DNA of 45,725 nucleotides from an uncultured Prevotellaceae bacterium (GTDB lineage Bacteria > Bacteroidota > Bacteroidia > Bacteroidales > Bacteroidaceae), in NCBI GenBank assembly GCA_900315075.1, contig OMXV01000052.1, forward strand, positions 1 to 45,725, written 5' to 3'. This document shows, piece by piece, positions 1-8,283 of the stretch (positions are counted from its first letter, which is position 1; each line of letters opens with the position of its first letter). The position numbers were made by a program, and so were the translations under genes. The notes beneath the pieces are model-generated. The model made no database searches and was not told where the DNA came from. It saw only the letters and a list, made by a program, of their open reading frames with translations.

Positions 1-564
1 GTTGTCGCTCATCGCTTCATTAAAACCTGTCCAGAATTCAAGTTTTAGTAAGTCTGTATCAGAAAGTCCTTCTATCGTCTTCATCGTTTTGGACCAGTCG
101 TTAGGTCTTTCCACAATATTGAAGCGTGGGGCCTTTGCCGAGTCACCAATCTGCCACAATTCTATTTCCAACAAGAAGAATCCGATATTGTTATCTGTAT
201 GCTGGTTCAGCCATTCTATAGCCTGGCGATGTTCATCACGTGCTCGCTTCACCACCCAGACAATCACTTCCGCACCTTTACCTGAAGCGTATGTAATCAG
301 TTTGCCAAGATGGTCGTGATTGGTATCTTCCAATTGGTTCTCAATTATCACACGACGATTGGTGCCCACTTCTTTAGCAAAGATATCTACATTGAAACTA
401 CCGACGGACGATTCCCTTTCTTCAAGTTCCAACTCAATATCTATCGCATCCCCCAACAGCGTAAGATTTTCTTCCTGCGCTAACCACTTCGTGAAATCAT
501 TTGCCTCATGAGGCCACACCGACCTTAAATCGGTAATTCTTATCATCTTGCCTAATTTATCCAT
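1..564 (-). CDS. DUF4268-family protein, partial (C-terminus beyond window)
   Basis: The minus strand reads open from ATG at 564 to the window edge (188 codons), so the C-terminal part is missing. Residues 36-90 look like a PD-(D/E)XK-type nuclease core: Asp60 in a VDIFA strand, then Glu75 and Gln77 in a VIIENQ strand, then a conserved NHDHLGKLITYA segment. This layout is typical of the N-terminal half of DUF4268 proteins, which often sit between hsdS and hsdR in Bacteroidetes type I restriction operons. It is separated from the upstream membrane-protein gene by 127 bp. A role as an accessory nuclease of the restriction locus is inferred from the fold and position; the true function is unknown. 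Base composition is closer to hsdM than to the two genes just upstream. Confidence 0.75.
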   Translation of the reverse strand, partial: MDKLGKMIRITDLRSVWPHEANDFTKWLAQEENLTLLGDAIDIELELEERESSVGSFNVDIFAKEVGTNRRVIIENQLEDTNHDHLGKLITYASGKGAEVIVWVVKRARDEHRQAIEWLNQHTDNNIGFFLLEIELWQIGDSAKAPRFNIVERPNDWSKTMKTIEGLSDTDLLKLEFWTGFNEAMSDN

Positions 565-691
565 TTCGTCAATTGTTTTGTTCTTTAAACATATATTGCC
601 AGTACTTGGTTCTCTGCTCCTTGTGTATCTTAACCAGTGTATTCATCGTCGAAGTATAACAAACCACACTTCTATATCTGATGATTGCCAA

Positions 692-1390
692 TCATTTCTT
701 TATTCTAACAGACATAAAATTAACCATACTACTAATAATCCTTATCGTGTTGTAAAACACTTCTATCATATAGTAACATATTAAGAATCTGACAATAATT
801 ATCAATAGTATCTTCCCGAATGTCAATATTGAGGGTATCGTTATTGGAACGAACGTATAATCTGCAATATCAACTCTAAAGAATTCGAAATACATCACAT
901 TAATACATATTAAGGCTAAAGCCCATATGCCAACAATAACACTCTTACCAACTAAAACATTGAACTTCTGAACATAGTAAAAAGATTGTTTTTGCCATAG
1001 CTTTTCTCTGGCATTCTCAAAAACAACTTCATCAATTGAGACTTCAATATTCCGAGTTTGTTCATTTTCCGCTAAATCTAATTTATAATCTCCACTTCTT
1101 TTCTTTGGTGGCATATAGAACTTGTCTAAAGCAAATACTAATGCTGTCAAAAATAGTCCAATTAAAATGGCTAGAATAGAAGCACCCAATTGAAGGAATT
1201 CATTATTATATCCTTCAGAAAGCGAAAAAAGCACAAACACAGTTAAGGGATAAGCAAGTAAAAACCTACCATTCCTACGAACAAAGGATTTCCTTTGATT
1301 ATTTATGTCTAAGGATTCACTTTCCCGTGCCTTGGAATAAACAAAATGAATAAATGAGTGTTCTATATTAGGCTTCATTGTTTTGCTCAA
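692..1390 (-). CDS. four-helix integral membrane protein, unknown function
   Basis: This 232-residue protein is not a family I recognise. Four hydrophobic segments lie at about residues 43-58, 65-89, 147-169 and 190-212, with a polar central stretch (about 90-146) and a basic C-terminal tail ending RIKK. No signal peptide is present. The start overlaps the end of the upstream 344-aa gene by 23 bp, so the two are probably translationally coupled and work together. The region is AT-rich: 33% G+C in the 1141-1200 line, against 50% in hsdM at 5221-5280. That contrast suggests separate acquisition. A membrane effector paired with a soluble partner is a common antiphage layout (Kiwa, for example, has a four-helix KwaA), but I see no sequence evidence for a specific system. 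Confidence 0.7.
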   Translation of the reverse strand: MSKTMKPNIEHSFIHFVYSKARESESLDINNQRKSFVRRNGRFLLAYPLTVFVLFSLSEGYNNEFLQLGASILAILIGLFLTALVFALDKFYMPPKKRSGDYKLDLAENEQTRNIEVSIDEVVFENAREKLWQKQSFYYVQKFNVLVGKSVIVGIWALALICINVMYFEFFRVDIADYTFVPITIPSILTFGKILLIIIVRFLICYYMIEVFYNTIRIISSMVNFMSVRIKK

Positions 1391-2402
1391 ATAAATCGGG
1401 TCTTATCTCTGGTAACACTTCATCTTGAAATAGATTCTGACAAAGCTGATTAAGTTCATTAAATTCAGGAGTGTCGTCATCATTATAGTGATTGATACGT
1501 CCTTCAAGATATACGACAGGGATTACATTTAAGTTCTCATCGTCGAAATCAAAAGTCCTGTCAGTCTTTGAGAATGGGCTACTTAATGTCATTTTCTTGC
1601 TATCAAAACTCGTTAACCCTTCAGTATTATGCTTGTGGCGAGAAAAGCCTAGTTGACGTAAAAGACTCCCTAGCTTTGTTTTTTCCGTTAAAGAAATGTC
1701 TCCATCTTTAGGCTTTATCTCTATTTTCACATCATACAATTGATGATACGTGCCTATACCTTCATCTGTAAAAACTTCATCTCTATATGTATTGCTAAAT
1801 TCTATACATTTGATTATTGCTTCATTTTGAAACTCTCGTTGAAATGATTTGGGACAAAACATATTCAGTGCTGGACGTCTGAAATTTGCTCCTTTAAAGA
1901 GTCTTTCCACATAAACTTTGAACATATCCGTAATTGTTTCTTCTTTACTATTAGAATGCAAAATAAAACATCCTTCATCATGATCTAAGGGCAAATATAA
2001 TAGGAAATAGTAATAACGGAGGATAGTTTTATTTTTACCAAAAGCATTCGCTTCTTCTGCATCAGCCGAAGAATCACTCATCATTCCATCACGCCCAAAT
2101 CTACCTCCATTTATTACTCCATATATAATATTCTTTTGAACATCAACAACAGGCCTGTTATCCAAGTGCTTATTAGAAGCAGTTTTTATTAGCTTAAGCT
2201 GTTTCTTGATTCTAGTACCTTTTGCAATATCGGTAACTAATCCATTCATAAAATAGTCAAACAATTTATTCATTATTTGGGCATCCGAACTAGGACGACG
2301 TTGGTATAACTCTTCGATTGCGAAATCACGAAAAGTTTTATACTCTAAATCTTTTGACACTAACCTTAGTGTATAAAATTCCAGTTTTGGTCTTAAAGCC
2401 AT
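1368..2402 (-). CDS. 344-aa soluble protein of unknown function, partner of the membrane protein
   Basis: I do not recognise this family. The protein has no signal peptide and no membrane segment. The N-terminal 70 residues are rich in charged helices. A Gly-rich stretch (VINGGRFGRDGMM, about 96-108) is followed by an Asp/Ser/Ala-rich segment. A hydrophobic strand region (YYYFLLYLPLDHDEGCFIL, about 130-148) has the look of a small alpha/beta domain core. The C-terminus is acidic. It lies 21 bp after hsdS and overlaps the downstream four-helix membrane gene by 23 bp. It shares the AT-rich composition of that neighbour and not that of hsdM. Together they look like a two-gene cassette inserted into a type I restriction operon. 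A sensor or regulator of the membrane partner is a guess from context only. Confidence 0.65.
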   Translation of the reverse strand: MALRPKLEFYTLRLVSKDLEYKTFRDFAIEELYQRRPSSDAQIMNKLFDYFMNGLVTDIAKGTRIKKQLKLIKTASNKHLDNRPVVDVQKNIIYGVINGGRFGRDGMMSDSSADAEEANAFGKNKTILRYYYFLLYLPLDHDEGCFILHSNSKEETITDMFKVYVERLFKGANFRRPALNMFCPKSFQREFQNEAIIKCIEFSNTYRDEVFTDEGIGTYHQLYDVKIEIKPKDGDISLTEKTKLGSLLRQLGFSRHKHNTEGLTSFDSKKMTLSSPFSKTDRTFDFDDENLNVIPVVYLEGRINHYNDDDTPEFNELNQLCQNLFQDEVLPEIRPDLFEQNNEA

Positions 2403-2423
2403 ATTCTTTATCTTTATTTATTT

Positions 2424-3557
2424 TTATTGCCCCATCTTCGCCAAAAGCAAAGACTGTAATTCGGTTAGTTTCAAATTCTCTTGTTTCTTTAGTATATACA
2501 TTTCAAAAATTGGATGCATCTTTTCATTTAACTCCATCAAGCACTTCTTCGAAGGGATTATAACCTGAGCAGCATCTAAATCCTCGCGCTTTATATGGCC
2601 CATTGATGTTGCTTTTGCAGAAATCAAGCGTTTCCATTCTGCAATATGATTCTGAGTCCATAAGAAATAGAACCATTTAGGAAATTCAGATGAGGTAACC
2701 TTAAATAGGTGCTGATTTAAAGCGCACTTTCCACCACACCATATATCTATAAACAAGGTTGCAGACCAAGAGAATATAACATCTCCAGTGTTTATAATAT
2801 AATCTTGTGGGATAGAAACATCAACATGGTCGCTATTTCCATCACAACGACCTTGTGATAATTCTCTAATTTTCAGAACAGGTAGATAATTTTGTCCATT
2901 TGTCTCATACTTTTGGCAGGCTGTTCCATTTAGATATGTTGCGATATCCGTCAACGCCCCCATTCTCCAACCTTCGGGGAGGTTTTCTTTGTCGATGTTA
3001 TCGACGAAGGTTTTGCGGTAGAGGGCTTGGGCGGTGGCTTCGAGATGCTGAATTATTTGATTGTTGAGACGGATGCGGTTGGTCAGCGTTTCGTATTCTG
3101 ACACGATTCCACGCTGACGAGTGATAGAGGGGATGGGGAGCTGCATATTGCAAAAGTCTTCCCAAGTTAGGCTACCACGAACACCGCCAACAGCATAGTA
3201 GCTGGCTTCACGGTCAAACTCACTACGAGAGAACCACATCATCAAGTATTGAGGTAACAAAACCGTTTTGTCAATGACTTCAAACATCGGATAGGCAGGT
3301 GACATAATGGCCTCGTCTTCCTCAAACATTGCAACAGGCATCTTTCCATCACGACTCACCTGCATCAAACTGCAAGCAAACTGTTCGTGATGAATTACCT
3401 TATAGTTAGAGAGGTCTGTGCCGATAACATTTGCTACCGACGGTATGAATGCCTTGTCAATCGTAAGACCGACAAGTTTCGTAACCTTCAAGTCCCGATT
3501 ACGAACATTCACTTCTCTGATATAGTCGCCTAAACGCTTGTATTCCGCTTTACTCAT
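2424..3557 (-). CDS. hsdS: type I restriction-modification specificity subunit HsdS
   Basis: At 377 residues this has the two-half HsdS layout: target-recognition domain 1 (about 1-135), a conserved coiled-coil spacer containing RIRLNNQIIQHLEATAQALY, domain 2 starting near LPEGWRMGAL, and a short C-terminal helix ending LQSLLLAKMGQ. HsdS reads the bipartite DNA target for both the methylase and the restriction complex. It overlaps the RhuM-Fic gene by 8 bp. The second recognition half (about 2440-2980) is visibly more AT-rich than the spacer region near 3000-3150, as expected when recognition domains are exchanged between strains. No invertase or alternative hsdS fragment is seen in the window. 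Confidence 0.9.
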   Translation of the reverse strand: MSKAEYKRLGDYIREVNVRNRDLKVTKLVGLTIDKAFIPSVANVIGTDLSNYKVIHHEQFACSLMQVSRDGKMPVAMFEEDEAIMSPAYPMFEVIDKTVLLPQYLMMWFSRSEFDREASYYAVGGVRGSLTWEDFCNMQLPIPSITRQRGIVSEYETLTNRIRLNNQIIQHLEATAQALYRKTFVDNIDKENLPEGWRMGALTDIATYLNGTACQKYETNGQNYLPVLKIRELSQGRCDGNSDHVDVSIPQDYIINTGDVIFSWSATLFIDIWCGGKCALNQHLFKVTSSEFPKWFYFLWTQNHIAEWKRLISAKATSMGHIKREDLDAAQVIIPSKKCLMELNEKMHPIFEMYILKKQENLKLTELQSLLLAKMGQ

Positions 3558-4539
3558 CGTTGTTTTTGTTTATCAGATTGACAACAACCTTTACCATGAC
3601 ATCCTTCTCTTCTGTTCTACTCTCGGCAATCATCAGCGTGAGGGCAACGAGGGTGCTATCCGCTATACGCTTGCTGCCATCAGGATGATAGAGAATGTGA
3701 TTGTTGTTGAGGAACCAGAGGAACAGCGTGGCGGCAATGCGCTTATTACCGTCGCTGAACGAGTGGTTCTTGGTGACGAGATAGAGCAGCATGGCGGCTT
3801 TCTCCTCCACGCTGGGATAGAGTTCTTCACCGTCAAAGGTCTGGTATATTTGTCCGATACTGCTTTTGAAGGAGTCATCTTTCTCGTTGCCAAAGAGAAC
3901 AGAGCCGCCAAATTTCTCACGCAAGCCGTTGATAGCCTCCATTGCATTCTCGTAAGTGGCATGGAACGGCTCTTCTTTCGTGGTCTTATTGATGGTAAGC
4001 CGCTCGTAGTCATAGTTGTCGAGGGTGTCGAGGGCGTAAGTGTAATCCGTCACCACCTCAAACAGGGCATTGGTCTCGTCGTTGGACAGTAGAGGCTGAT
4101 TCTGAATGGTGCGTCTAAGCATACCAACCAGTTGACGCAACTCACCGATTTGCTCCTTGCGAAGTCGCTCGTTGACGGCATAGCCCTTGATGAGATATTG
4201 TTTTAAAACCTTGTTAGCCCATTGACGAAAACGAGTGGCATTTTTGCTGTTTACACGATAGCCAACAGAAAGAATAACATCAAGATTATAATACTTTGTA
4301 CTATAAGCTTGTTTTCCTTCATTACCCATGTGTTCCAAAATGGAACATGTGCTACCTTCGTCAAGTTCTTCCGATGCATAGATATTCTTCAAATGCTTCG
4401 TAATAGCAGGGCGCTTTGTTCCAAACAACTCAGCAATTTGTTTCTGCGTCAACCACACAGTCTCGTTATCCAAGCGGACATCAATCTGTGTCTGCCCGTC
4501 CTCTGTCTGATATATGATGATTTGATTATTCGAGTCCAT
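3550..4539 (-). CDS. RhuM-like DNA-binding domain fused to Fic/DOC domain
   Basis: The 329-residue protein has two parts. Residues 1-150 match the RhuM (virulence protein) pattern: an N-terminal strand pair, then VWLTQKQIAELFGTKRPAITKHLKNI, a helix-turn-helix-like segment, then YYNLDVILSVGYRVNSKNATRFRQWA. Residues 190-325 form a Fic/DOC fold with the core motif HSFSDGNKR at 259-267, close to the canonical HxFx(D/E)GNxRxxR. Fic enzymes transfer AMP or other nucleotide groups to protein side chains. The gene lies between hsdM and hsdS, overlapping them by 14 and 8 bp, so it is co-translated with the restriction system. It could guard the methylase or act as a regulator. No separate antitoxin gene is visible, and I do not clearly see an inhibitory (S/T)xxxE(G/N) helix. 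Confidence 0.88.
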   Translation of the reverse strand: MDSNNQIIIYQTEDGQTQIDVRLDNETVWLTQKQIAELFGTKRPAITKHLKNIYASEELDEGSTCSILEHMGNEGKQAYSTKYYNLDVILSVGYRVNSKNATRFRQWANKVLKQYLIKGYAVNERLRKEQIGELRQLVGMLRRTIQNQPLLSNDETNALFEVVTDYTYALDTLDNYDYERLTINKTTKEEPFHATYENAMEAINGLREKFGGSVLFGNEKDDSFKSSIGQIYQTFDGEELYPSVEEKAAMLLYLVTKNHSFSDGNKRIAATLFLWFLNNNHILYHPDGSKRIADSTLVALTLMIAESRTEEKDVMVKVVVNLINKNNDE

Positions 4540-6091
4540 AGCCTAATGAATTAAACAGTTCTTTCAACTGCTGTTTACTCTCTTCTTCCTGCTGCAAGAG
4601 GTCGCGCATATCAGCTTGCAGTTGCTTCATTCTGGTGTCGAAGTCTATCTGCTCATCACGGTTGCGGAACTCAATGTATTTGCTGGGCACAAGGCTCCAG
4701 CCTTTCTTCTCAATCTCGTCGAGGGTGGCAGAGTAGCAGTATTCAGGCTCGTTGTGATAGGCCAGTTCGTAACCCACACGCTGCCAGTTGTGGAAGTTCT
4801 CGGCTATCTGCTGTATCTGCTCCGTAGAAAACTGGATGTATTTCTTCTCAAAAGGCTCTCCCCATTGACGCAAGTCGATGAACAGCACTTCGTCCTCGCG
4901 ATTGCGATAGCGAATCATCTTGCCGTTTTGTTCCACCGTGCGGGCACGTTTATTGTTGTTCAGAATCCAGAGCGTCACGCTGATGTCTGTAGAATAGAAC
5001 ATGTTGCGAGGCAAGATGACAATCGCTTCCACGAGTTTGTTCTTCAAGAGTTGTTTGCGAATGGCCAACTCCGTTCCGTCACCACTCAAAGCACCGTTGG
5101 CAAGAAGGAAGCCGGCGGTGCCGTTGGCGGAGAGTTTAGAGACAATGTTCAGTATCCAACCATAGTTGGCGTTACTTGTCGGCGGTATGTCGTAACCAGC
5201 CCATCGAGGGTCGTCTTTCAGTTCGTTTTCTGCACGCCATGCCTTCTGGTTGAATGGTGGATTGGCCATGATGAAGTCAGCCTTTAGGTCTTTGTGCTGG
5301 TCGTTATGGAACGTATCGGCAGCCATCTCACCCAGGTTACAGGCAATGCCACGAATGGCAAGGTTCATCTTCGCCAGTTTGTAGGTGGTATTGGTATATT
5401 CCTGTCCATAGACAGAGATGTCGCGCTTGTTGCCATGATGCGCCTCAATGAACTTCATGCTTTGTACGAACATGCCGCCAGAACCACAACAGGGGTCATA
5501 TATCTTTCCACGATAAGGCTCTATCATCTCAGCAATCAGGTTGACGATGGTCTTAGGTGTATAGTACTCACCCTTACCCTTGCCTTCGGCAATGGCAAAC
5601 TTACCGAGGAAGTATTCATAGACGCGACCGATAAGGTCGTTCTCAGGGTCTTTTAGCGTGTCTATCTTATTGATTTCATCGAGCAAGGCGGCAAGTTTGG
5701 TACGGTCGAGCGACAGACCCGCATAGTAGTTGCTGGGCAGGGCACCCTTCAGCGTAGGGTTGCTCTGCTCCACTTTAGCCAGCGCTTTATCTATCTTGAT
5801 GGCAATATCATTCTGCTTGGCATTTTCAATCAGAAAATCCCAACGGCTTTCAGGCTCCAGATAAAAGACGTTCTTGGCATTATAGAACACGGGATTGTCT
5901 GCAAAAGCCTCCTTGCCTTCTGCCACCAGCTCATTGCGCCGCTCCGTGAAGCGGTCGTGTGCATATTTCAGGAATATTAGACTAAGCACAACGTGCTTAT
6001 ACTCCGAGGGCTCCACAGAACCTCGTAGTTTATTGGCTGATTCCCATAACGCTTCCTCTATTGCCTTTTCTTTTATTACTTTCTTTGCCAT
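4526..6091 (-). CDS. hsdM: type I restriction-modification DNA methyltransferase HsdM
   Basis: The 521-residue protein starts with an HsdM N-terminal helical domain (1-165), then EYYTPK at 175-180, SAM-binding motif I DPCCGSGG at 199-206 and catalytic motif IV NPPF at 277-280. This identifies an N6-adenine methylase of the type I family. With HsdS it methylates host DNA at the HsdS target. The start is 2 bp from the stop of the TOPRIM gene, and the 3' end overlaps the RhuM-Fic gene by 14 bp, so the whole block reads as one operon. No hsdR lies in the window, so restriction activity cannot be confirmed here. Confidence 0.95.
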   Translation of the reverse strand: MAKKVIKEKAIEEALWESANKLRGSVEPSEYKHVVLSLIFLKYAHDRFTERRNELVAEGKEAFADNPVFYNAKNVFYLEPESRWDFLIENAKQNDIAIKIDKALAKVEQSNPTLKGALPSNYYAGLSLDRTKLAALLDEINKIDTLKDPENDLIGRVYEYFLGKFAIAEGKGKGEYYTPKTIVNLIAEMIEPYRGKIYDPCCGSGGMFVQSMKFIEAHHGNKRDISVYGQEYTNTTYKLAKMNLAIRGIACNLGEMAADTFHNDQHKDLKADFIMANPPFNQKAWRAENELKDDPRWAGYDIPPTSNANYGWILNIVSKLSANGTAGFLLANGALSGDGTELAIRKQLLKNKLVEAIVILPRNMFYSTDISVTLWILNNNKRARTVEQNGKMIRYRNREDEVLFIDLRQWGEPFEKKYIQFSTEQIQQIAENFHNWQRVGYELAYHNEPEYCYSATLDEIEKKGWSLVPSKYIEFRNRDEQIDFDTRMKQLQADMRDLLQQEEESKQQLKELFNSLGYGLE

Positions 6092-6093
6092 AA

Positions 6094-6915
6094 TTATGGT
6101 AGTTTGATTCCGTTAATTATCTTTCTTCCAAAGTAGTCGAAGAGGAAAATGGGGAATCCGTTAAGAATTGCGACCTTACATTCATCCGTCTTGACATATT
6201 TGGAGAGTTGATTGGTGAAGACTGCCAGCTGACTATCGGATTCATCGGGGACTTCATTTTTGTCGTTACAGATGTAGTTTGCCTTACTGACATTCATAAC
6301 AACAAGATGCTTCCAATTCGTCTTTGCGCCATCTATCTTCTCTTGTATTTTCATCTCGTCATCAGCTGGTTTGATGGTGAGAATGAGATATTCCAAGTTT
6401 CCGCCATAGAAAGAAAATTCATGAACTAGGCGTTTGAATCTTACTTCCTGGCACTGTTGACGTGTCACGGTGTATGTCCAATAGTCACTATCTGGTAACT
6501 CTTTTGTGTAGCGGAGCGACTCGACCATCGGGTAATTGATATACAACTTACCATTCGCTGTTTCATCCGTAAAGAAGTCCAGCATCTCAGAAAGCATCTT
6601 GTTGTTCTCTTCAAGGGTTCTGGCCTTTTCTTGGAAATCATAGTCGAAGAATAGGTATATTTCAGATACCTCGTCCTCTCTAATGTCTTTCAGGGTTTCG
6701 TCACCCTTTTCAAGTAGGATTTCCTTAAGCACGGATACTGTATCTACTTCAAATGCTCCATTGAGAGCATCATGCTCCATGAGTTTGGTATAGAGTGAGT
6801 ATATATTACTATTGTACGTGCACACGAAGGTATCATGCTTCTCTGGAAAGAAAAGCCGTTTGACAGACTCGAAATAAGTCTTATCGTCCTTGCCTTCAAA
6901 CACAAACAGTATCAT
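6094..6915 (-). CDS. TOPRIM-like nuclease partner of the adjacent ATPase
   Basis: At 273 residues this protein shows TOPRIM-fold signatures: an N-terminal strand with FVFEGKDDKTYF (Glu7), a second strand YLFFDYDFQ giving a DxD pair at Asp91/Asp93, and YPMVESLRY at about 128-136. TOPRIM domains of the OLD, RloB and AriB types cut nucleic acid and often pair with an ABC-type ATPase in antiphage systems. The ATPase gene is directly upstream with a 4-bp ATGA overlap, and hsdM starts 2 bp downstream. I cannot assign it to PARIS, RloAB or another named system by eye. A nuclease role is inferred from the motif residues and the pairing. Confidence 0.6.
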   Translation of the reverse strand: MILFVFEGKDDKTYFESVKRLFFPEKHDTFVCTYNSNIYSLYTKLMEHDALNGAFEVDTVSVLKEILLEKGDETLKDIREDEVSEIYLFFDYDFQEKARTLEENNKMLSEMLDFFTDETANGKLYINYPMVESLRYTKELPDSDYWTYTVTRQQCQEVRFKRLVHEFSFYGGNLEYLILTIKPADDEMKIQEKIDGAKTNWKHLVVMNVSKANYICNDKNEVPDESDSQLAVFTNQLSKYVKTDECKVAILNGFPIFLFDYFGRKIINGIKLP

Positions 6916-7978
6916 ACTTCAAATGCTCCAGCGCGGAATAGTTTCTCAATATTATGCCCGAATCGCAGTTCCTTCTCTGTGCAAGCGTGCAAAGGCTTGA
7001 TCTTGTTGTTCTGCAAGATGAAGTTGCAGTCCGGACGTAGCAGATCGTTCGTCATCAAATAGGTATTGTGAGATGACGTGAAGACCTGACAATTAAGGTT
7101 GAACAATTGCTTACATACTTCAAAAGCCAACTTGAAATGATAGAAAGCATCGAATTCATCGATAAAGACAAAGGATGCACCACTCATTCTCTTAATCCAT
7201 ACATAAAGTAATTCCAATGCTTGGGTTCCTGTAGAAGCAATTAGTAAGAATGGTATAGTTTTGCCGCCTATTTCACAATAAAGATTTTTATCACCCTCTT
7301 TTGGAGGTATGAACTTGAAGTGCTGTTCACTTACTTTTGCTAAGAATTCCGAAAAATCTTCAGTATAGTGATTCTGAATTATGAATTCCTCTAAACTGAA
7401 ACTGGATGTTTCAAGCCCTATGAACTCTCGACTATCCAAATTTTTAAACCATAGCATTGTATTTACAAATAATACTAACTTTACTATGTAATGGTCTTGT
7501 GGAAAGGGGAAAGATGCTGTCAGAAAGTTTATCACCGAAACGCTGTTTACATTCTGCTTGAAATTTTCCTTTACGGTAGCGTCAATCCTAAATTGGTCAT
7601 CATCAATCTCAAATACGTCATTTTCCCGCTTGAATACCTGTTTGTTATTTGAAACCAATGATTCTGCAACTAGCATACCTGAGGCATTTTTAGAATAGCG
7701 ATACTCCAATATGTCATTCCCAAACTTAAATACATACTCGAACTCAACAGGTGAATTAGGATTCCCTATATACACATAATTGGAAAGGTAATCAGCTTTC
7801 TTCCACTTGACAGAAAGATGATATTCTATATCAAAGATTGCCAAAGCAAAATTTGACTTACCAGAACCATTTGGTCCATAGATAATACCATTCTTAATTA
7901 CTCCATCTTTAACAGCGTATGTGTTGAAAGAGTAATTGCTGGGATGTGATAAGTCCCATTCTCAAATTTGATGAGCAT
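6912..7978 (-). pseudogene. AAA/ABC-type ATPase of a defence pair, frameshifted near its start
   Basis: The C-terminal part is intact: Walker B FVFIDEFDAFYH, then a TSSHNT switch, ending FRAGAFEV. The Walker A GPNGSGKS is encoded at 7854-7877 in the same frame, but no good start lies upstream in that frame. The likely start is ATG at 7978 (MLIKFEN), one frame off. The two frames meet at about 7953-7960, where a run of three G (minus strand) is followed by DLSHPSNYSFNTY in the downstream frame. Adding one base restores a continuous ATPase of about 355 residues. The gene couples to the TOPRIM gene through a 4-bp overlap. This is either a real inactivation (or phase-variable homopolymer) or a sequencing error. 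The family resembles the AAA_15/AAA_21 ATPases of antiphage systems. Confidence 0.65.
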
Positions 7979-8003
7979 AACCTTATTTTTTTAATTTCTG
8001 GGT

Positions 8004-8011
8004 CAAATATA
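8004..8011 (-). promoter_or_regulatory. -7 element of the defence operon promoter
   Basis: The minus strand reads TATATTTG, a perfect TAnnTTTG Bacteroidetes -7 box, 25 bp before the proposed ATPase ATG at 7978. A weak -33 (TTTA) lies about 21 nt upstream inside the palindrome at 8026-8050. No other gene start is near on this strand. Confidence 0.6.
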
Positions 8012-8025
8012 CAATAAAGTTTTTA

Positions 8026-8050
8026 ATTTCCGTAAATTTTTTACGGAAAT
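8026..8050. promoter_or_regulatory. perfect 11-bp inverted repeat overlapping the -33 region (operator candidate)
   Basis: ATTTCCGTAAA and TTTACGGAAAT are perfect inverted copies with a 3-bp TTT spacer. The palindrome covers the -33 position of the defence operon promoter. It is too AT-rich and too close to the promoter to look like a terminator, so a dimeric repressor site is the simplest reading. No dedicated regulator gene sits next to it; the RhuM-Fic protein in the operon has a helix-turn-helix-like region and could be one. Confidence 0.45.
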
Positions 8051-8211
8051 ATAACATTTAAGTGATGTTTTTGGTGGTTTTACACCTGTTTTGACCTATC
8101 GAGGCCCAATTCCTATGCAGAAATAAAGGTTTCCTGTATGATAACAAATGGATAAAATACTCTGTGAAACTCTATAAGACTGTTTGAGCCAAAATCGCCA
8201 ACTAAAGCCAT

Positions 8212-8233
8212 TTGTTTACGCATTGTTTACGCA
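8212..8233. repeat. two perfect tandem copies of an 11-bp unit
   Basis: The unit TTGTTTACGCA occurs twice in a row. It lies in the gap between the defence operon promoter and the tRNA terminator. The rest of 8051-8239 shows no gene and no clear signal. Such a repeat could mark an old insertion boundary, but nothing else supports that. Confidence 0.5.
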
Positions 8234-8239
8234 GACATG

Positions 8240-8272
8240 AAAAAAGCACTTGCGAAAAACTCGTAAGTGCTT
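8240..8272 (-). terminator. intrinsic terminator after tRNA-Met
   Basis: The arms AAGCACTT (8244-8251) and AAGTGCTT (8265-8272) form a hairpin. On the minus strand it is followed by six T. It ends the tRNA transcript before the defence operon promoter, so the two are separate units. Confidence 0.7.
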
Positions 8273-8283
8273 GATTATTAGTG

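Noticed and set aside
692-2402. Kiwa system
   Set aside because: A four-helix membrane protein is present, but the partner does not resemble KwaB as I know it and the gene order is reversed.
3538-4092. Plus-strand open frame opposite the RhuM-Fic gene
   Set aside because: It is antisense to a well supported gene with Fic motifs and has no recognisable content.
6094-7978. Firm assignment to PARIS
   Set aside because: ATPase and TOPRIM motifs fit several systems; nothing seen is specific to AriA/AriB.
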